DNA from: Hyphomicrobium sp. LHD-15
GTDB lineage: Bacteria > Pseudomonadota > Alphaproteobacteria > Rhizobiales > Hyphomicrobiaceae
DNA length: 64,000 nucleotides
Direction: 5' to 3'
NCBI RefSeq assembly: GCF_031157355.1
Contig: NZ_JAVIFT010000001.1
Location: 1,302,001 to 1,366,000 of the forward strand
Shown one piece after another: positions 52,931 to 62,234 of this stretch. The notes under the pieces are model-generated. The model was not told the DNA's origin and searched no databases. It saw only the letters and a program-made list of their open reading frames with translations. Both the position numbers and the translations under genes were made by a program. Numbering within the stretch: position 1 is the first letter of the stretch; each line of letters opens with the position of its first letter.

Positions 52931-53344
52931 TCAGGTTGCGACTTCTTGCGCGCGGCGGCCGGTAAATCGCCTGATGTATGTCTCGATCAGATCGTGATCG
53001 AGCGGCTTGTTCAGCCGGGCCAGCGCCTCGCGATCGGCGTTCGTCGGAAGAGCTTCATAAGCCGTGATGATGATATAAGGAATGGATCGCGGGATCAGTG
53101 CGTCCACAAGAGGATCGGCAAAGCCGTCTCGGAGGTTCATGTCGACGAGAACGAGTGAAACCGGGCGCGCTTCGATGATCTTGAGCGCCTCTCTGACCGT
53201 AGGTACGGGGCCGAGAGGCAAAGCGCCTGCTTTCTCGACGATGCTTCGCAAGGACTGAGCAACGTTCCAGGAGTCCTCGACGATCAGCACCGCCACGTCA
53301 TTCCTGTCGCACTTTATGCTTTCAGGTCTTGGGATGATCGACAT
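52931..53344 (-). CDS. Single-domain response regulator
   Basis: 137 aa receiver domain without output domain. Acidic pocket in VAVLIVEDSWNVAQSLRSIVEK, phosphoacceptor Asp in PVSLVLVDMNLRDGFADPLV and the conserved Lys in LARLNKPLDHDL. It ends 30 bases from the convergent HWE-type kinase. HWE-type kinases often signal to such stand-alone receivers. A longer frame to 53404 exists; ATG 53344 gives a normal N-terminus. Confidence 0.88.
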   Translation of the reverse strand: MSIIPRPESIKCDRNDVAVLIVEDSWNVAQSLRSIVEKAGALPLGPVPTVREALKIIEARPVSLVLVDMNLRDGFADPLVDALIPRSIPYIIITAYEALPTNADREALARLNKPLDHDLIETYIRRFTGRRAQEVAT

Positions 53345-53478
53345 GACGTGTCTTAAACTTTCAAGTGGTAGCGTAACCGAATTATATGCTCCCAATTTCC
53401 ACATATGTCCATTGCAGTCTGAATAGGCCCATGAAGTGGCTTGACGGATGGTGCTTTGGGCTGTGATAGGCTCGAATC

Positions 53479-54897
53479 ATGACTAATATCAGTGCAATTC
53501 ACGTTATCGGCGGCGGCTTGGCCGGCTCAGAAGCAGCCTGGCAAATCGCGAGCCAGGGCGTTCCCGTGATCCTTCACGAGATGCGCCCTCACCGCATGAC
53601 CGACGCCCACAAGACCCATGGGCTCGCGGAGCTCGTATGCTCGAACTCGTTCCGGTCGGACGAGTGGGAAACCAACGCCGTCGGGCTTCTGCATGCCGAG
53701 ATGCGGCGGTCGAATTCGCTCATTCTTGCGGCGGGTGACCAACACAAGCTTCCCGCCGGCGGCGCGCTCGCGGTCGATCGCGACGGATTTTCCGCCGAGG
53801 TCACCGCGCGACTGTCGAACCATCCGCTGGTCACGATCGAGAGGGGCGAGATCGCCGGGCTGCCACCGGCCGACTGGGACAATGTGGTGGTCGCGACGGG
53901 ACCGCTGACCTCTCCATCACTCAGCGAGGCGGTCAAGGCTTTGACAGGCGAGACTGAGCTTGCCTTCTTCGACGCGATCGCGCCGGTCGTGCATCTCGAG
54001 AGCATCGATCAGACGATCGCGTGGCGGCAATCGCGCTATGACAAACTAGGCCCCGCGGGAACCGGCGCAGACTATCTCAATTGTCCGATGTCGAAGGAAG
54101 AGTACGAGGCGTTCGTAGACGCGCTGCTCGCCGGCGACAAGACGACCTTCAAGGACTGGGAAGCGTCGACACCTTATTTCAACGGCTGCCTGCCGGTCGA
54201 AGTGATGGCGGAACGCGGCCGCGAAACCTTGCGGTTCGGGCCGATGAAGCCGGTTGGCCTCACCGATCCGCGCTCGACGCGGCGTCCTTATGCCGTCGTG
54301 CAGCTGCGCCAGGATAACGCGCTCGGCACGCTGTGGAATATGGTGGGCTTCCAAACGAAGCTGAAACATGCCGAGCAGGCACGCGTTTTCCGGATGATCC
54401 CCGGGCTCGGAGAAGCCGAGTTCGCGCGGCTCGGCGGGCTCCATCGCAACACCTTCCTCAATTCGCCGAAGCTGCTCGACGGCGCGCTTCGTCTCAAGGC
54501 GCAGCCGAGGCTGCGGTTTGCCGGGCAGATAACGGGCGTCGAGGGCTATGTCGAAAGCGCGGCCATCGGCCTCCTGGCGGGGCGCTTTGCCGCCGCCGAG
54601 CGGCTCGGCCAATCCTCAGTGCCGCCGCCCGCAACGACTGCACTCGGCGCTCTGCTCGCGCATATTACCGGCGGACATCTGCTCGACGAGGGCAGCTCGG
54701 CCTCATCTTCGTTCCAACCGATGAATATCAACTACGGCCTGCTGCCGCCGCTCGACGACGCGCCGTCCTCGGGCACGGACGGGCGCAAGCTCAAGGGCAA
54801 GGAGCGGGGCATGGAAAAGAAGCGCGTCATGTCGCGGCGAGCCTTGCGCGATCTCGACGGATGGCTTGCCCAAACCACGCAGGCAGCTGCGGAATGA
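53479..54897 (+). CDS. trmFO: Folate-dependent tRNA uridine-54 C5-methyltransferase TrmFO
   Basis: 472 aa flavoenzyme making ribothymidine at position 54 of tRNA with methylenetetrahydrofolate. FAD motif [19 protein letters not shown], then [25 protein letters not shown] and [19 protein letters not shown] are diagnostic; [21 protein letters not shown] closes the flavin site. Confidence 0.96.
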   Translation: MTNISAIHVIGGGLAGSEAAWQIASQGVPVILHEMRPHRMTDAHKTHGLAELVCSNSFRSDEWETNAVGLLHAEMRRSNSLILAAGDQHKLPAGGALAVDRDGFSAEVTARLSNHPLVTIERGEIAGLPPADWDNVVVATGPLTSPSLSEAVKALTGETELAFFDAIAPVVHLESIDQTIAWRQSRYDKLGPAGTGADYLNCPMSKEEYEAFVDALLAGDKTTFKDWEASTPYFNGCLPVEVMAERGRETLRFGPMKPVGLTDPRSTRRPYAVVQLRQDNALGTLWNMVGFQTKLKHAEQARVFRMIPGLGEAEFARLGGLHRNTFLNSPKLLDGALRLKAQPRLRFAGQITGVEGYVESAAIGLLAGRFAAAERLGQSSVPPPATTALGALLAHITGGHLLDEGSSASSSFQPMNINYGLLPPLDDAPSSGTDGRKLKGKERGMEKKRVMSRRALRDLDGWLAQTTQAAAE

Positions 54898-54940
54898 GAT
54901 AACTCGCTCTCGGGAGATTGCACTGGGCGACGCCGAGCAG

Positions 54941-56098
54941 ATGGTGGTGAAGGTCGTGCCGAGCCTTCGGGTGGTGGCTGCCGACGCGTGGGATGCCTGT
55001 GCGAACCCAGACGCGGCCACGCACAATCCGTTCGTCTCGCACGCCTTCCTCTCTGCTCTGGAAACTGCGGGTGCAGTCGGCCCCGGCACCGGATGGACGC
55101 CGCAGCATCTCGTGCTCGAAGGCGCCGACGGAGACTTGCTCGGCGTGATGCCGCTCTATGCCAAAACGCACAGCCAGGGCGAATACGTATTCGATCACGC
55201 GTGGGCGGATGCGCTGCATCGCGTCGGCGGGGCGTACTATCCGAAGCTGCAAGGCGCGGTGCCGTTCACGCCGGTCCCGGGCCGCCGGTTCCTGGCCCGG
55301 CCGGGGCCGATGGAGGCCGAGCGGGAACGCCTGCTCGCGCACGCAGCCATCGCGCTGGCCGACCGGCTCGGCGTCTCGTCGGTACATGTGACCTTTCTAA
55401 CCGAGGGCGAATGGACCCGGCTTGCCGGAGACGGCTATCTGCAGCGTACGGGACAGCAGTTCCATTGGCGCAACGAGGGCTACCGGACATTCGACGATTT
55501 CCTCGCCACGCTCTCCTCGCGCAAACGCAAGGCGATCCGAAAGGAGCGGGCGGACGCTCAGGCGGCCGTCGAAATCTTCAGTGTGACCGGTTCCGAAATT
55601 ATGGAATCGCATTGGGATGCGTTTTTCTCGTTCTACATGGACACCGGCTCGCGAAAGTGGGGACGGCCATATCTCAACCGCGCCTTCTTTTCGATGCTTG
55701 GGCAAGCGCTCCCGGAGCGGTGCCTGTTGATCTTCGCGCGGCGCGCGGGGCGGATCGTGGCGGGCGCCTTGAACCTCGTCGGCGGCGATTGCCTCTACGG
55801 GCGCTACTGGGGCGCGATCGAGCATCATCCGTTCCTGCATTTCGAGCTCTGCTACTATCAGGCCATCGACTATGCGATCGCGCATGGGCTCGCACGGGCG
55901 GAAGCCGGCGCGCAGGGGGAACACAAGCTCGCGCGCGGGTATCTGCCGGAGACGACGTACTCCTTGCATTGGCTTGCCGATCCACGCCTCGAAGCCGCCG
56001 TTGCGCGCTATCTCGCGGAGGAGCGCAGCGAAGTTTCCGAGATCAACGACCTGCTACGCGCGCATGGGCCGTTCAAGAAGGACGGCGGTGGGTCTTAA
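54941..56098 (+). CDS. GNAT/FemAB-like N-acyltransferase (DUF482 type)
   Basis: 385 aa. Two GNAT-like halves as in peptidoglycan-related FemAB-type proteins. HNPFVSHAFLSALETAGAVGPGTGW at the N-terminus, KTHSQGEYVFDHAWADALHRVGGAYYPKLQGAVPFTPVPGRRFL and the C-terminal EAGAQGEHKLARGYLPETTYSLHWL are typical of the DUF482 family. The true substrate is unknown. The frame opens at 54866 inside trmFO; the ATG at 54941 is used. Confidence 0.85.
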   Translation: MVVKVVPSLRVVAADAWDACANPDAATHNPFVSHAFLSALETAGAVGPGTGWTPQHLVLEGADGDLLGVMPLYAKTHSQGEYVFDHAWADALHRVGGAYYPKLQGAVPFTPVPGRRFLARPGPMEAERERLLAHAAIALADRLGVSSVHVTFLTEGEWTRLAGDGYLQRTGQQFHWRNEGYRTFDDFLATLSSRKRKAIRKERADAQAAVEIFSVTGSEIMESHWDAFFSFYMDTGSRKWGRPYLNRAFFSMLGQALPERCLLIFARRAGRIVAGALNLVGGDCLYGRYWGAIEHHPFLHFELCYYQAIDYAIAHGLARAEAGAQGEHKLARGYLPETTYSLHWLADPRLEAAVARYLAEERSEVSEINDLLRAHGPFKKDGGGS

Positions 56099-56200
56099 GA
56101 GCGTCCGGGGAAGCGCGGAAGCGGGCCGCAAAGGCCTTGCAGTACGAGGGGCGCGGCTCTTAGAAAGACGACATCAACCCGCGACGAGGGACATCTCACC

Positions 56201-56626
56201 ATGGCCGACTACGACACCAACAACGTGTTCGCGAAGATCCTGCGCGGCGAGATTCCGTCCCACAAGGTTTACGAAGACGACAGCGTGATCGCCTTCATGG
56301 ATGTGATGCCGCAGGGCCCGGGCCATACGCTGGTGGTGCCGAAAGCGCCCTCGCGCAATCTGCTCGATGCCGATCCGGCCGTGCTTGCCCAGCTGCTGCC
56401 AGTTGCGCAGAAGATCGCCCACGCGGTGAAATCCGCATTCTCTGCCGACGGCGTGAGCCTCTTTCAGTACAACGAACCTGCGGGCGGGCAGAGCGTGTTT
56501 CACCTGCATGTGCACGTGGTACCGCGCTTCGAGGGCGTGGCGCTCAAACCCCATTCCGGAAAGATGGAAGATGGCGCAGTTCTCGCCGCCCATGCCGAAA
56601 AGGTGCGCCAGGCCCTCGCCGGCTGA
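56201..56626 (+). CDS. HIT family nucleotide hydrolase
   Basis: 141 aa histidine-triad protein. NVFAKILRGEIPSHKVYEDD and IAFMDVMPQGPGHTLVVPK at the N-terminus; the triad VFHLHVHVVPRFEG near residue 105. Probably acts on AMP-amide or AMP-phosphoramidate substrates, as HinT does. Confidence 0.92.
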   Translation: MADYDTNNVFAKILRGEIPSHKVYEDDSVIAFMDVMPQGPGHTLVVPKAPSRNLLDADPAVLAQLLPVAQKIAHAVKSAFSADGVSLFQYNEPAGGQSVFHLHVHVVPRFEGVALKPHSGKMEDGAVLAAHAEKVRQALAG

Positions 56627-56653
56627 TTGATTTCCCTTGGGGGCCTCAAACGT

Positions 56654-57154
56654 TCAGCGGATGGGTGAAAGCTTATCGCGGGGCGGCGGCGGCGCTTGAA
56701 CGGTCGTCGCCATCCATTCTCCGGCCGCGCTCGTTTCCGGCTCGATCATGCCCGAAATGCCGGAATAGCAGCCGCCCAGGCAGGCGGCGGATTTCGGTGC
56801 TGCCTCTTTTGACGAAGCCGTGGTCGAGACCGCGTGCTGGCGCAAGAAGACGATTTCAGGATTGCCGGTCGCTGGGCATCCGGCTTCACACACCACGACG
56901 TCCATTCCCGGATAGGCTGCGGCCAACGGATGCGGTGTCGACTCCCCAGCCTTCTCGGCGTCGAGAATGGCCTTGGCGCGGCGGGTGTAATAGTCGCTTT
57001 CGGGGGCGCTGCCGCTTGCCTCGGAGAGCGCCGCCTGTTCCGACGCATCGGCGTCAGGCGCCACGAGCGCCAACATGATCGCCAGGGCGGCCAGCCCCAT
57101 GAGATGACCCAAAAGGGCCGTGCTGGGCACGCCCCGTACGCCAACGCTACGCAT
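56654..57154 (-). CDS. Secreted or membrane-anchored protein of unknown function
   Basis: About 166 aa. One hydrophobic N-terminal segment (LLGHLMGLAALAIMLALVAPDADA) that could be a signal peptide, then a polar domain with Cys pairs in VVVCEAGCPATGNPEIVFL and SAACLGGCYSGISG. The CxxxC spacing twice suggests disulfides or metal binding. No domain recognised. A longer start at 57199 is possible. Confidence 0.65.
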   Translation of the reverse strand: MRSVGVRGVPSTALLGHLMGLAALAIMLALVAPDADASEQAALSEASGSAPESDYYTRRAKAILDAEKAGESTPHPLAAAYPGMDVVVCEAGCPATGNPEIVFLRQHAVSTTASSKEAAPKSAACLGGCYSGISGMIEPETSAAGEWMATTVQAPPPPRDKLSPIR

Positions 57155-57234
57155 CGTTCTCTTCCACGCTCGACACACCGTAAGCTCGGACTGTCGCAAA
57201 GCGGGGTTAACGAAGTGCTGCGTCGGAAGATGCT

Positions 57235-58638
57235 TTACGGCCGCGCGGCGGGATAGCGCCAGTAGGCGCCGCGATCGGTCGTGACCTCCTCGAGCGAAGG
57301 CGTGCGCAGTTTCGGAGGCCGCGTGCCTGTCGCGATCAGAGCGGCGATGTCATCCAGCAAGGCGTTGTTTTCCGCGTAGCCCGAATGGTTCAGGCCGAGG
57401 CTGTCGGTGCTGGCCGCCGAAACATCGATGGTATCGATGCCGGGCAGAACGAGCGGCCCCGTCGGCGGGACGTCGCCCGCACGCGGGATACCGCCGTAGA
57501 AATTGCGCGAGACGCGGAGCGCCCGGTCGTTACCGGCCGCATAGAGCGTCACGCCGCTGGCAAGACCACGGATCTCGGCCGCGATGTTCTCGAAGTTGTC
57601 CCGGTCCACGTCCGGCGCGGCGAGAATGATCTGGCTGATCTGAACGCCGTCGGGCTTCGAGCGACGCAAATCCTTCAACACCTGAAGGGTCGGCTGGTTG
57701 CCCATGCTGTGGGCGATCACGCTTACCGACTTTGCGCCCGACTTGTTGATCACGAGTTCCATGAATTGCTTCAGATACGGCTCGGCCTGACCGGAGCTTT
57801 CCCGATCGTAGGTGTAGCTGGCGAGGCCGCCACCCGACGGCCAGCTATAGGCGAAGGCCGCGCCGTCGAACTTCAGGTCATAGGAAATCTGCGCCGCCCG
57901 GTAGATCGCGTAGTCGAAGCTCGTGTTGTAGCCGTGCACGAAAATGAACGCGTGGTCCTTGTAGCGGGCGGACGCTGCCAGCCGTTCCTTTACGAGGGTC
58001 AGAAACTCTTCCTCAGAGAGTGCCTTGATCTCGTCCATCGTGAAATGGCGGTTGGGATCCTCGGCTTCCTCGTAGAGCGTCACGTTGAACACCCGGATGG
58101 CCCAGGGGCGCTCGATGGACGGCACCTTGTGCGCCTTGGGAACGGTGACGAGGGCACGGCCGAGTTCAAGCCGACGACCGCGTTCGCTGCCGTAATCCAG
58201 GCGCTTCTCGTTCGGGCTCTGCGTGCGGTCGGTGCCGTAATAAATCGGCACGACATCCCAATCGCCGGCAGTGGATTTGGCCTCCTCTGCGGGCGCGGGC
58301 GGCGGGGGTGCGCCGACAGGAGGTGGGGCTCCACTTCCGACCGGATCAGGCGCGGCGGCGGGCGGGCGGGCCGCCGCTCGGGGGCGGGCCTGGCCTTCCT
58401 CCAGCCTTCCCTGGCCGCGATCGGCCTCGTCCGGGGCGGCTTCGGGTGGGGGGGCGCCTGCTGAAGGTTCGATGTCGTCGGTTGCGGGTGGAGGCGGCGC
58501 CTCCGCGCCCGGACCGGGCGCCGGAGCCGTTGCGGGCGGAGGACTGCCGCTCTTCGGCGCTTCACCGCACGATGCAATTGAGATTGCTGCAAGACAGACC
58601 GCCAACAGACCCAATCTACGCAACGCAACCTCCCCCAA
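57235..58638 (-). CDS. Alpha/beta hydrolase lipoprotein (DUF900 type)
   Basis: 467 aa. Signal peptide with lipobox ISIASCGEA, a Pro/Ala-rich linker of about 100 residues, then a hydrolase domain: VPIYYGTDRTQSPNEKRLDYGSERGRRLELGRALVTVPKAHK, FIFVHGYNTSFDYAIYRAAQISYDL, and nucleophile elbow VIAHSMGNQPTLQVL. Probably an envelope esterase or lipase with unknown substrate. Confidence 0.88.
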   Translation of the reverse strand: MGEVALRRLGLLAVCLAAISIASCGEAPKSGSPPPATAPAPGPGAEAPPPPATDDIEPSAGAPPPEAAPDEADRGQGRLEEGQARPRAAARPPAAAPDPVGSGAPPPVGAPPPPAPAEEAKSTAGDWDVVPIYYGTDRTQSPNEKRLDYGSERGRRLELGRALVTVPKAHKVPSIERPWAIRVFNVTLYEEAEDPNRHFTMDEIKALSEEEFLTLVKERLAASARYKDHAFIFVHGYNTSFDYAIYRAAQISYDLKFDGAAFAYSWPSGGGLASYTYDRESSGQAEPYLKQFMELVINKSGAKSVSVIAHSMGNQPTLQVLKDLRRSKPDGVQISQIILAAPDVDRDNFENIAAEIRGLASGVTLYAAGNDRALRVSRNFYGGIPRAGDVPPTGPLVLPGIDTIDVSAASTDSLGLNHSGYAENNALLDDIAALIATGTRPPKLRTPSLEEVTTDRGAYWRYPAARP

Positions 58639-58855
58639 AACCCACGTAAACCATTACTATCTGGCCCGCATATGGGGCCCTATTTTGGCCCTGCGAGTGG
58701 CCTGCGCCATTGAAGGATCGCTTGCGCATTCCCACGTCTCGCAATGGCGCTCGAAAGCGGCCCGGAGCCTAGTTCCGATCTTACCTCAGATCAAACGGGA
58801 TTGCGCAGGGTTCGCCCTTTAAACCTGCTATTCGTGGGTCTATCCCTTCAGGTAA

Positions 58856-59530
58856 ATGCGGCAGCGAGACACCATTCTTCTGACGGGCTTCGGCCCCTTC
58901 CCCGGCGTTCCCGAGAACGCGAGCCAGAAGTTTGTGCCGAAGCTTGCCCATCTGGCCGCTCGCCGTTTCAGCGCGCATCGCGTCGTCGCCAGAATATTGC
59001 CGACGGAATGGGAGCGCGCACCGATACGCCTCAAGTCGCTTTACGACCGCGAGCATCCGAAGCTCGTGCTTCATTTCGGGGTATCGGCGCAAGCGACCTC
59101 CTATGTCATCGAGACGCTTTCGCGAAACGCTTGCCGGATCGCGGAAGATTCGGTCGGCGCGTTGCCCCGCGACGGCATCGTGATGAAGGATGGTCCCGAC
59201 ACGATCCGCTCGCGCTTACCTGCAGAAGATATCAAGACGCGGCTCGCGGCGCTCAAGGTGCCGGCGGTGCTTTCCGAGGATGCCGGCGGGTACATCTGCA
59301 ATGCTCTCCTCTACCGATCGCTGATTTTCGCGGAGCAGGGCGAGCAGCCGGCGGCTATGGTCGGCTTCTTTCATATTCCGCGGGAGATCCCGCCCGCGCT
59401 TCTGAAATCGCGCGCCAATCCGCGCGAGATGCGTTTCGATTGGGGCACAGCACTGATCGGCGGCCTCGAGATCATCCGCACCTGCCTCGGCCGGCCGCCC
59501 CCGTCGCGGCGGCATGTTAAGGTCCTTTAA
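58856..59530 (+). CDS. pcp: Pyroglutamyl-peptidase I
   Basis: 224 aa cysteine peptidase removing N-terminal pyroglutamate. ILLTGFGPFPGVPENAS at the start, catalytic Cys in DAGGYICNALLYRSL and His in VGFFHIPREIP. Catalytic Glu lies between (in the IAEDSVGALPRDG region or nearby). Slightly longer than usual (about 215 aa). Cytoplasmic. Confidence 0.9.
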   Translation: MRQRDTILLTGFGPFPGVPENASQKFVPKLAHLAARRFSAHRVVARILPTEWERAPIRLKSLYDREHPKLVLHFGVSAQATSYVIETLSRNACRIAEDSVGALPRDGIVMKDGPDTIRSRLPAEDIKTRLAALKVPAVLSEDAGGYICNALLYRSLIFAEQGEQPAAMVGFFHIPREIPPALLKSRANPREMRFDWGTALIGGLEIIRTCLGRPPPSRRHVKVL

Positions 59531-59596
59531 CCCGCCTCGGGCATGATCCGCGTTTGCGCTCGCGTCTCGAACGATCGGGCTCTGGAGCCGCCCTTC

Positions 59597-60958
59597 ATGC
59601 CTCTCGACCGCCGCACACTTCTCTCGACCGGACTGGTCTCGACCGGCCTTGCCGCTGCAGGCCTCAGCGCGACGGCCGTTGCGGGGCCGCGTCCACAGGC
59701 CAGCGAAGCGCCCGGCTCCTTGCCCATGATCGCCCCTGTCGACGGGTCCGATCAAACGACCGAGTTGCAGATCGCCGTGGACACGGCGGCCGAGCGTGGC
59801 ATCCCGCTGGTGCTTCCGCCCGGGCGCTTCCGGGTTGGGCATCTCGAGCTTCGGCCAAATACCCGTCTCATCGGCGCCTCGCGCCAGACGGTGCTCGAGT
59901 TCACCGGCGGCGAGGCCTTCCTGACCGCGCGGGGCGCGGCCGGAGTGCGGCTCGAAGCGCTCGTCATCGATGGCAACCTGCTCGGCATGGACGCCAACCG
60001 CGCGCGCGGCCTCATTGCCTTTGAAGATTGCGTGGATCTTTCCCTTCGGGATCTCGACGTCCGGCGCGGGCTCCTGAACGGGATCGCGCTCACGCGTTCG
60101 TCCGGGTCCGTGACGGACTGCTCGATACGGGAGATGTCGCAGGCTGGCCTCATGAGCCTGGACGCCCTCGGGCTCGACGTCTCGCACAACTCCGTTCTCG
60201 ACTGCGCCAACAATGGCATCCAGATCTGGCGCAGCAGCGCGGGCGATGACGGCAGCCTGATCAGCGCCAACCGCATCGAGCGGATCGCCGCGAAGGGTGG
60301 CGGCAGCGGCGAGAACGGCAACGGCATCAACGTCTATCGCGCGGGCGGTGTGCTCGTCTCAGCAAACCAGATCAGGGACTGCGCGTATTCCGCGATCCGG
60401 GGCAATGCGGCGAACGACATCCAGATGGTCGGCAACGCATGCCGCGGCATCGGCGAAGTGGCGCTCTATGCGGAATTCGGCTTCGAGGGCGCGCTGATCG
60501 CGAACAATCTCGTCGCAGATGCGGCAAGCGGAATCGCGGTCACGAATTTCAACGAAGGCGGCAGGCTCGCCGTGGTGCAGGGAAACCTCATTCGCAACCT
60601 CAAACGGCGCGAGCACGAGCCCGTCGACAAGCGCGGCGTCGGGATCGGCATCGAGGCGGATGCAGCGGTTTCCGGAAACGTCATCGAAGGCGCACCGACC
60701 GCGGGGATCATCGCCGGGTGGGGACCGTATCTGCGCGACGTGGCAATCACGGGAAACCTGATCCGGAACGCAGCCGTCGGCATTCTCGTGACATCTGACG
60801 CGGCGGCGGGTGCGTCTCTCGTCAGCCAGAACACGATTTCGGGGGCGCGGGACGGCGCCATCCGCGCGATGGATCACGGCACGCCGCACGGGCCAGATCT
60901 CGCCTTGTCCGATGGCATTGCTGGACGCGTGACCTTGCGCGGAAACCTCGCGGTGTAA
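59597..60958 (+). CDS. TAT-exported parallel beta-helix repeat protein (TIGR03808 type)
   Basis: 453 aa. Twin-arginine signal LDRRTLLSTGLVSTGLAAAGLS, cut near AVAG. The rest is a right-handed beta-helix with repeated N-x-I/L turns: GVRLEALVIDGNLLGMD, NGIQIWRSSAGDDGSLISANRIERI, GVLVSANQIRDC, and so on. Such alphaproteobacterial proteins are uncharacterised and resemble polysaccharide-acting beta-helix enzymes. ATG at 59597 places the RR near the N-terminus. Confidence 0.85.
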   Translation: MPLDRRTLLSTGLVSTGLAAAGLSATAVAGPRPQASEAPGSLPMIAPVDGSDQTTELQIAVDTAAERGIPLVLPPGRFRVGHLELRPNTRLIGASRQTVLEFTGGEAFLTARGAAGVRLEALVIDGNLLGMDANRARGLIAFEDCVDLSLRDLDVRRGLLNGIALTRSSGSVTDCSIREMSQAGLMSLDALGLDVSHNSVLDCANNGIQIWRSSAGDDGSLISANRIERIAAKGGGSGENGNGINVYRAGGVLVSANQIRDCAYSAIRGNAANDIQMVGNACRGIGEVALYAEFGFEGALIANNLVADAASGIAVTNFNEGGRLAVVQGNLIRNLKRREHEPVDKRGVGIGIEADAAVSGNVIEGAPTAGIIAGWGPYLRDVAITGNLIRNAAVGILVTSDAAAGASLVSQNTISGARDGAIRAMDHGTPHGPDLALSDGIAGRVTLRGNLAV

Positions 60959-61015
60959 GGCGCCGCTTACGCGTTCATTCAGAGAACTCGCATTCACGCA
61001 ACCGGCGTGTCTGGC

Positions 61016-61095
61016 CCCCGGCCTTCGCCGGGGTGACGGTGGTGATTGGGCTATCGGCGTCCACTAAATCAATGTCACCCCGATGAAGATCGGGG
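61016..61095. repeat. REP-like pair of inverted hairpins
   Basis: Two 7-bp stems with 4-base loops (CCCCGGC-CTTC-GCCGGGG at 61016-61033 and CCCCGAT-GAAG-ATCGGGG at 61078-61095) in inverted orientation, with mirrored flanks GGGGTGAC (61030-61037) and GTCACCCC (61074-61081). This resembles the bacterial interspersed mosaic elements common in alphaproteobacteria. Confidence 0.7.
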
Positions 61096-61159
61096 TCCAG
61101 GCGGGCATCAGCCGGCACACATCGGGCGCAACTTGTTCGAGGACGTTACCGGATGAGCG

Positions 61160-61846
61160 CTACGGCGTGGGCGGGGTTGCGCGGATGAGCTTCAGAAGCT
61201 CGCTGTCTTTCGCGATCTGGGTGGTGTCGCGGCACTGGTCCTTGGCTTCGTCGGTGCATTCCACCGTCACCGTGTAAGGCACGCCGAACTTGGTGATGGT
61301 GTACTCGGCCAGCAGGCCTTCTTCGCCACCTTCGTTGCGATCGTCGAAGACCGAGACGGCGGGGCCTGCCTGCGGCGCGGCCCCACGGCTTTCGTTCTGA
61401 TATATTGGATAGTTCGACGGAAACGCGTGCTGCACCCTGAGATCGGCCGAGACCGAAACCGTCACGTCGCCGTAGCGTTCGACGATCTGGTACCAGACGG
61501 GATCCGCCTCATTCATCACGACATCGCGCTCGGTCGCCGGGCGCGGGCCGATACGGAAGGTGTTTTCCGCAACCCCCGGCGTTGCATCGAATGCCAGCAC
61601 CGGCAGCTTCAGCTTCGCAAGCTGATCATCGGCGGTCGGCCCGAGAGAGCGGGGCGGATTGGCCGCGTTTGCGCTGACAAAGCTTTTGATCTCGGGATCT
61701 GTCCACTGCACGGCGATGAGGTTGTCGGCCGCCGCCACGGCGCCAGCGCCCAGGCAGGCCACTGCCATCATGGCCACGCAGGCGAAGGATCTCGATTGCG
61801 GAACAGCGGCGCGGCGCACATGCGAAGACTTGTCCTCAATCGTCAT
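61160..61846 (-). CDS. Secreted protein of unknown function
   Basis: 228 aa. Signal peptide with core CVAMMAVACLGAGAVAAA. The mature part contains WTDPEIKSFVSANAANPPRSLGPTADDQLAKLKLPVLAFD, no recognisable domain, and two Cys near the C-terminus (VECTDEAKDQCRD). Probably periplasmic. Confidence 0.78.
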   Translation of the reverse strand: MTIEDKSSHVRRAAVPQSRSFACVAMMAVACLGAGAVAAADNLIAVQWTDPEIKSFVSANAANPPRSLGPTADDQLAKLKLPVLAFDATPGVAENTFRIGPRPATERDVVMNEADPVWYQIVERYGDVTVSVSADLRVQHAFPSNYPIYQNESRGAAPQAGPAVSVFDDRNEGGEEGLLAEYTITKFGVPYTVTVECTDEAKDQCRDTTQIAKDSELLKLIRATPPTP

Positions 61847-62234
61847 GTGGCACTTCCTTGTTTACGCAGCTGGATATTCGTCTGCTCCGCGAACTGCCGG
61901 TCTCGAGCTCGCGGCTCAAGGTGTCGGTCTGGCGGCGGGCCGTTCGGGGCCGACATTACCCGGCCGCCGCGTTCACGATCAAGTCCGTCGGCGCCAAGCG
62001 TCTCCCGCGGGCAACGCCGCGACACCCGTATGCGCGAGGAGGCGGGTGCAGGTTGAACGGCCGCGCGCAAGATAGTATGCCCCTCTTAGCCTTGCTCCCG
62101 TGGGGGGAGGGCCACGATGCATCAGGCTTGCCCGCCGCGCTGTAGTCTCGCCCGGCGCACTCTGATCTGATGCCCTCATGGGTTCAGCCCATTGCGGCAT
62201 GATCGTGGTCGAAACGTTTTGCGTGGAGACCCGC
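61847..62234. other. Intergenic region before the AsmA-like gene
   Basis: About 390 bases between two divergent genes. It should carry the promoters of both. No supported ORF, although short frames exist; no strong palindrome was recognised. Confidence 0.45.
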
